64,000 nucleotides of DNA from Lineus longissimus (Eukaryota > Nemertea > Pilidiophora > Heteronemertea > Lineidae), in contig NC_088317.1 in the NCBI RefSeq assembly GCF_910592395.1, forward strand, positions 4,400,001 through 4,464,000. The letters are read 5' to 3'. Below are positions 59,501 through 64,000 of this stretch, in pieces (positions within the stretch are counted from its first letter, which is position 1; every line of letters begins with the position of its first letter). Under the pieces are notes generated by a model, which saw only the letters and a list, made by a program, of their open reading frames with translations, ran no database searches and was not told where the DNA came from. The position numbers and the translations under genes were made by a program.

Positions 59501-60675
59501 TGTTTTGAAAATTGGTTCTTGAACTTTCAGAATTTGTGTCTTGGATGAATTGCATCATTTCCATCTTCTTTTGGCCTCGTCTTTGTTGTGGTTGTTTTCA
59601 ATAGGGGCACACTCCCCTCCCTCATGAGATAATGCCTAAAAGATTGTGTGCAAGATCATAAGGCATCCAGGACTTATTGACCAATAATTCCATGTCAAAT
59701 CAATAAATGACATGATCTTTTGAAATTCCATAACTTTTGTCAAGGCAAGGATCTTTGCTCTCTTCCGGCACTGTTAATTCTAGTCAGAAAGACAAATGCC
59801 CTACATATCTTGTCCTACCGAATACTACTCCTCATCTACAAATCCATGCTAAAATGGTAATCGATGTTTCTTTTTGTCATCGGTGACTTCTCAGATGACT
59901 GATTAAGACTTGGCCAAGTTACTCTTTTCGTCGTGAAGGCTGCTCTCACGACTCTAGCCTTTATTCCAAAATATCTGCTCGTGGATCAAAAATTTATGAC
60001 GCCATGGTAACAGAATAAATAGGATGGGCTTGTTGCCGGGAATATGCAGTGATTGTTTGACAACATCGGTTTAGCGCTTGTTCCGGACAAGCTCCTTGAT
60101 GTATAATACATAGACTAGAGACGGGTCAGCAATAAGCATTCCAGGTTCTATGTATCCTGAATTCTATGTGTTCCCAAATCAAAAGGATTCTATGTGTGCC
60201 CAAAATCAAAAGGGTGCTGTGTTCTATTTGTCCCCTGTTGTAAGAGAGGATTGGGGTAAGGTTAAGGCCACCCAAAAGTAGCCAATTGAAATAATGTTAG
60301 GAATTACCCAACCTTCCCACACAACTCGGACACATAGAATTCGAGACGAATTGGACTAGGGACACTTAAAAACAGTTTTGATTTGGGGACTCCTAGAACT
60401 CGAGACACATAGAATCCCTTTGGTTTACGGGTCATATAGAACCCGAGATGCGTAGGATTGAGGAGGCATTGAATGCACCAAATAGGAACACAAGGGGACT
60501 TACACCCCCCCCCCCCAAACATCACATTCAAATTCTTCCTTTTACCTTCCTTTTGTCGCATTTCATTCCAAATTGAATCATTACAGAAAAGACAACATAC
60601 TGAATAAAAACTGCAAATCACATATCCAATTCTTTGATCAAAATTCTCATGTTCTTTCTATTTCTATATCTGCAG
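56516..60675. other. End of the long pre-PDZ3 intron
   Basis: No gene called. A diverged duplication links about 58310-58440 with about 58575-58670 (both contain gtgtttgaagtt and ggtgtgtcct). A C run lies near 60506. It ends in the acceptor tttctatatctgcag. Confidence 0.4.
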
Positions 60676-60832
60676 GGAACCACGGAAGATAGTGCTAAAG
60701 AAAGCGTCAACAGGTCTTGGGTTCAACATCGTAGGCGGCGAAGATGGTGAAGGGATCTTTGTGTCTTTCATACTAGCGGGAGGGCCAGCTGACCTTAGTG
60801 GAGAGCTTCATCGGGGAGACCAGTTATTGACG
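60676..60832 (+). CDS. dlg: DLG exon: PDZ3 core
   Basis: 157 nt, phase 2 in and phase 0 out. It encodes [20 protein letters not shown], then [20 protein letters not shown] and [12 protein letters not shown]. It is almost identical to human PSD-95/DLG PDZ3 and keeps the GLGF loop. Possible upstream partners are the linker exon (32346), the 54-nt cassette (34140) and the alternative first exon (43440), all ending in phase 2. The donor is gtaagt. Confidence 0.97.
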
Positions 60833-60900
60833 GTAAGTGGAGTGTGTGAAATTTGTTTCATTCCTCTGAAGGTGGTTTCAGCCAAGGCTGGATTGTTCAA

Positions 60901-60949
60901 AGAGATCTCTGTGTCTTTCATACTCGAGGGAGGGCCCGGCTGATCTTGA
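60901..60949 (+). repeat. Intronic echo of the PDZ3 exon
   Basis: The segment with ctgtgtctttcatactcgag aligns with exon bases 60751-60799 ([15 protein letters not shown]) at roughly 41 of 49 positions, 150 bp downstream. A TGA interrupts the frame and no splice sites flank it, so it is a decayed partial exon duplication. Confidence 0.8.
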
Positions 60950-60951
60950 TT

Positions 60952-61530
60952 GACCTGTGCCTGGATAGGGGTCCATACCCTAAGGCAGCTTACGTTCAGT
61001 ACACCTTGTTGGGGAGCTGGACTCTCTCGCGAGGAACATAACCAAGTCTTGGAGAGTTGAAGTGTGTGATGAACCAGAATGTGTCGAAAATACAGCAATA
61101 ACAAACAGAAGTTGCTGTAACTTCGTTAACTGTGCCTGTCATGGGTGTCCATACCCCAAGTCTGGTTTCGTACAGTACACCTAGTTGGGGAGCTTGACCC
61201 CCACTGAGAAAGCAACCAAGTCTTGCAGATTTGAAGTGCGTAAAAACTAGCACGTGTGGAAATACAGCAACTTTCATACAAAGATTATTGCACCTTCTTT
61301 CACCTGTTCCTAGCAAGGGGTCCGTAACCCAGGAATGGTAACTTTCAGTACACAGAGTTGGGGAGCTAGACTCCCACTAAGAAAGCAACATAGTCTTACA
61401 AAGGTCTTGAAAACGTGCGAAAACCAGTATACGTGTAGGTTTATAGCGAGTTGCAAACCAAGATTGTTGCACCTTCGACCTGGACCTGGTCCGTACCCCA
61501 GGAAGGGTTACCTTCAGTACCTACACGACC
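60952..61530. repeat. Diverged tandem repeat, about 180-bp unit, 3+ copies
   Basis: Each unit carries a version of gtccataccccaag, cagtacacctagttgggga, gaaagcaaccaagtcttgca and aatacagcaa. It fills most of the intron within PDZ3. Confidence 0.75.
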
Positions 61531-61731
61531 ACAAAGAAGTATTGATATAAAGTCATCTCAGTATAATAGCAAACAGCGATCACTTTAAGAATGGCTTATA
61601 TTCCTCTTTTGTTGTATGCATGGTAAAGGATACTGGCAAACCGCTGTCGTTTTATGAATGGCTTATATCGATCTTTCGTGGTTTTCATGGGGAAGGGTGT
61701 CTTGTTGCTAATCTCTTGTCTATATTCGTAG

Positions 61732-61834
61732 GTGAATCACGTTGATCTACGGGAAGCGACCCACGAAGAAGCCGCAGCGGCATTGAAGGGAGCACCGGAC
61801 GCCGTAGAGATTGTCACGCAGTACAAGCCAGAAG
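61732..61834 (+). CDS. dlg: DLG exon: PDZ3 C-terminal part
   Basis: 103 nt, phase 0 in and phase 1 out. It encodes [20 protein letters not shown] then [14 protein letters not shown]. The THEEAA helix keeps the ligand-selecting His. The acceptor is ttcgtag and the donor gtatgt. Confidence 0.97.
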
Positions 61835-61846
61835 GTATGTATACAG

Positions 61847-61926
61847 CTTCTTCTTCTTCCTCTAGGCTTTCTTCTTCCTCTAGGCCTTCTTCTTCCTCTA
61901 GGCCTTCTCCTCCTCCACCTCCTCCT
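61847..61926. repeat. 18-bp pyrimidine-rich repeat
   Basis: tcttcttcctctaggcct repeats about four times just after the PDZ3 donor. Each unit resembles a polypyrimidine tract with a CTAG acceptor-like end. Confidence 0.75.
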
Positions 61927-62158
61927 CCTTTTGGTGATCAATGACAACGCCAAATTCTAAGATTCGTAGATGTCACACATATGGCTGTAGCGTTGAAGTT
62001 CGGCTCTGTCTACCAGCATTTAGTCTGCATGTCACTTTAGTTTATAGCTCAAAGAGGCCCAGCAACTCTTCTTCTTCTTCTGCGTTCGGAATTTTTGAGA
62101 TGCACGCTAGACAGTTGGTCAATTTCCGTGACGAAGTTGGCTGTCTTAGAGAGTTCCA

Positions 62159-62405
62159 CCACAGAGCCCCAGAGCTTTGTGGTCAGGGTGGTGTCCTTTG
62201 GCCAGTATTCCTCTCTGTTCTTCATTTGGGAACAGGTCTGAAGCCACAGAGCCCCAGAGCTTTGTGGTCAGGGTGGTGTCCTTTGGCCAGTATTCCTCTC
62301 TGTTCTTCATTTGGGAACAGGTCTGAAGCCACAGAGCCCCAGAGCTTTGTGGTCAGGGTGGTGTCCTTAGGCCAGTATTCCTCTCTGTTCTTCATTTGGG
62401 AACAG
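62159..62405. repeat. 85-bp tandem repeat, three copies
   Basis: ccacagagccccagagcttt followed by gtggtcagggtggtgtcctt occurs at 62159, 62244 and 62329 with almost no mismatch, so it is a young intronic duplication. Confidence 0.9.
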
Positions 62406-62498
62406 CACATGAGCTGGAGTCTGGTCTCCAGTTCTGTATTCACCCCAGCAACTCTGACTTGTGAGATATCCCAATTGCATCCGTTACGTCTGTTTCAG

Positions 62499-62601
62499 AG
62501 TATAATCGGTTTGAAGCAAAGATCCATGACCTCAGGGAACAGATGCTGAACACAAGCACAGGGTCGTTACGGACCACGCAGAAAAAGACGCTATACGTCA
62601 G
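62499..62601 (+). CDS. dlg: DLG exon: PDZ3-SH3 connector
   Basis: 103 nt, phase 1 in and phase 2 out. It encodes [20 protein letters not shown] then [14 protein letters not shown] and a split Arg. This is the conserved helix after PDZ3 ([15 protein letters not shown] in vertebrates) and the first SH3 strand. The acceptor is gtctgtttcag and the donor gttggt. Confidence 0.97.
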
Positions 62602-62889
62602 GTTGGTGTAGCATTACCTTTTGCTATTCTTGTGAACTTTTTGTGTCCATGCACTCCAGCCAAGAAGAGCTTTCAGTGAAAATGGTGATGGCCAACTCCA
62701 ATACACGATTGTTTGAAATGATTGAGGGGGTGTTGGATTGTGTAGTGTCCAACTCTGGCCGAGATGATATCTGCTTGTCTAAACCCGAAACAGTAATACG
62801 GTTGGTCTTCTAGATTTACCAGGAATAAAACGTTAACAATTCTGTTACCTGTTCGTGCAACAACTTCAATCTCTTGTTGTTCCTTCCAG
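62602..62889. other. Intron before the SH3 exon
   Basis: No features. It ends in the acceptor gttgttccttccag. Confidence 0.5.
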
Positions 62890-63133
62890 AGCTTTATTTG
62901 ACTATGACCCATCAAAAGACAGCGGCTTACCGAGCAAAGGCCTTGGGTTCACGTACGGCGACATCCTCCACGTCACGAACGCGAGCGATGACGAATGGTG
63001 GCAGGCCCGGCGGCTGACGCCAGAGGGCGAAGAGGAGGGCCTCGGAATCATTCCCAGTAAAAAGAGGGTAGAGCGGAAAGAAAAATCACGGTTAAAGAAC
63101 GTGAAATTTACGGGCAAAATGTTTCAGGATAAG
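62890..63133 (+). CDS. dlg: DLG exon: SH3 domain and start of HOOK
   Basis: 244 nt, phase 2 in and phase 0 out. It encodes [60 protein letters not shown], then the basic [21 protein letters not shown] at the start of the HOOK region. The ALFDYD and [10 protein letters not shown] motifs identify the MAGUK SH3, which pairs with the GK domain rather than binding PxxP typically. The donor is gtaagc. The GK exons must lie beyond the window. Confidence 0.97.
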
Positions 63134-64000
63134 GTAAGCGCAGAGGTGAGAATCGTACCAGAGAGAGTATTTTCGGTTCTTGGCATGCCGTTCGATTAGA
63201 TTTAGATGATTCATGCAAGGCAAGAGTTTTATTGATTGCTGATCTATGTCTGTTGAGCTACAGAATTAAGTATGGGCTGGTGAATAAGGTAAAGTGGTAC
63301 AATTATGGCTCAAGTATTAAGTATGAGCTAGCGGGTAAGGTAAGGTGGTACAATTATAGCATCAAGTGTGCGCTGATGTGTACTACCAGCTCTTTTCGTC
63401 ACTGTAGGGGCTTTCAGACTTTCAATTTTTCGAACTTTTTCGATTTTTTTCTTGTTTTGATCATATTTCTCGAAAAAATATTTTTATGTTTATTAAAGTC
63501 ACATTGTAAATTCTTGAATGCAAAACATTTTTCCCTGAGAAATTTTTTTTCCACAGTCATAACATTGTTAATATTTTGCGTACAGACCCTTGCCGATCGA
63601 TTCCAAAGATTCATAAATGATTTATTTTTTGCATGCTTCATCAGGATAATGATATCTCAGAGGTAATTAAATAAGGAAATGTCTTGCTTTTTACCGCCTT
63701 TCTTTGCTCAGCAGATATGTCTAGTGACTAACACGAGTCCAGAGGTTTAAACAGGGATGACGATTCCCCTTTTTTTGCACTGCTTTAGTATTTGATTTAG
63801 ATTACTTCATCCTATGGAATCAGTTGCAACCTCTCCGAGGATGTCCCACCTCTCCGAGTCCATGACTCTGAGAGGTGGGGGATGGTCAGAGATCGGGGAG
63901 GTCGCAGCTGATTCTACAGGTTGTACTTGTTGTAACTTTCTCGTTGTGAAGTTTAAACATTCAAATATCTTTTAGAGCCATTCACATCCCCAGAGGTGGA
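63134..64000. other. Intron after SH3; no certain exon
   Basis: An 18-nt stretch (63645-63662, DNDISE) between cttcatcag and gtaatt is a phase-0 compatible but weak HOOK microexon candidate. No GK sequence is present. Confidence 0.4.
63812..63919. repeat. 108-bp imperfect hairpin
   Basis: gaatcagttgcaacctctcc pairs with tcggggaggtcgcagctgattc, and inside it cccacctctccgagt pairs with actctgagaggtggg. The fold has a long stem with one small internal loop. It could be a palindromic MITE or a structured RNA hairpin in the intron. Confidence 0.7.

Larger units (their letters stand above)
1709..63133 (+). other. dlg: DLG-family MAGUK locus (partial; exons listed separately)
   Basis: Exons on the + strand spell, in order, PDZ1, PDZ2, a linker, PDZ3, a connector and an SH3 domain, with the diagnostic DLG strings [38 protein letters not shown] and [13 protein letters not shown] proteins are scaffolds at septate junctions, epithelial lateral membranes and synapses. 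Their PDZ domains bind C-terminal peptides of channels and receptors, and their SH3-GK unit recruits cytoskeletal partners. Exon phases chain without conflict from the TTG at 22205 to 63133. The L27 region must lie upstream of the window and the HOOK/GK end downstream. Family assignment is firm. The orthologue (dlg1 versus a later duplicate) cannot be resolved, but most non-vertebrates carry a single dlg gene. Confidence 0.95.

Overview
This is eukaryotic DNA from an intron-rich invertebrate animal genome. The evidence is GT-AG introns of up to about 26 kb, many minisatellites, MITE-like and tRNA-SINE-like repeats, and metazoan gene families. A dispersed repeat ending in a GGCCCTTGGGCC hairpin followed by TCTTGTT, together with expanded TRIM genes, suggests a marine lophotrochozoan or similar invertebrate. 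The species cannot be fixed from sequence alone.

Two gene systems occupy the window. The first is a discs-large (DLG/PSD-95/SAP97 family MAGUK) gene on the + strand, running through essentially the whole window. Its exons encode a pre-PDZ1 microexon (1709-1744), PDZ1 (22205-24389 plus the start of the next exon), PDZ2 (24848-26125), the PDZ2-PDZ3 linker (32223-32346), PDZ3 (60676-61834), the PDZ3-SH3 connector (62499-62601) and SH3 (62890-63133). Every junction is phase-compatible. The L27 end lies upstream and the guanylate-kinase end downstream of the window. Two unreported-looking in-phase cassette exons (30713-30745, 33 nt; 34087-34140, 54 nt) can lengthen the linker. A 662-nt open first exon (ATG 42779, donor after 43440) has exactly the phase needed to splice to PDZ3, giving a predicted short PDZ3-SH3-GK isoform with an acidic N-terminus.

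The second system is nested antisense in the roughly 20-kb intron upstream of PDZ1: three tandem units of about 4.8 kb (2548-18810), each carrying one intronless TRIM gene (RING, two B-boxes, coiled coil, propeller-like C-terminus). The units differ by transposon insertions with visible empty sites. The TRIM proteins are mosaics: copy 2 shares its coiled coil with copy 3 and its acidic insert with copy 1.

The most unusual pattern is that four DLG PDZ exons are followed, within their own downstream intron, by decayed or tandemly amplified copies of exon sequence. After the first PDZ1 exon there are about 22 copies in which the donor GT is lost. After the first PDZ2 exon there are six units that keep donor-like sites. 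The third PDZ1 exon and the first PDZ3 exon each have a single echo. Other intronic signals include a cluster of about ten RFX X-box-like palindromes spaced by about 20 bp just upstream of the 33-nt cassette exon, several minisatellites, a pogo/Tigger-like MITE family and a 108-bp hairpin at the right edge. The remaining sequence is intronic with no supportable gene.
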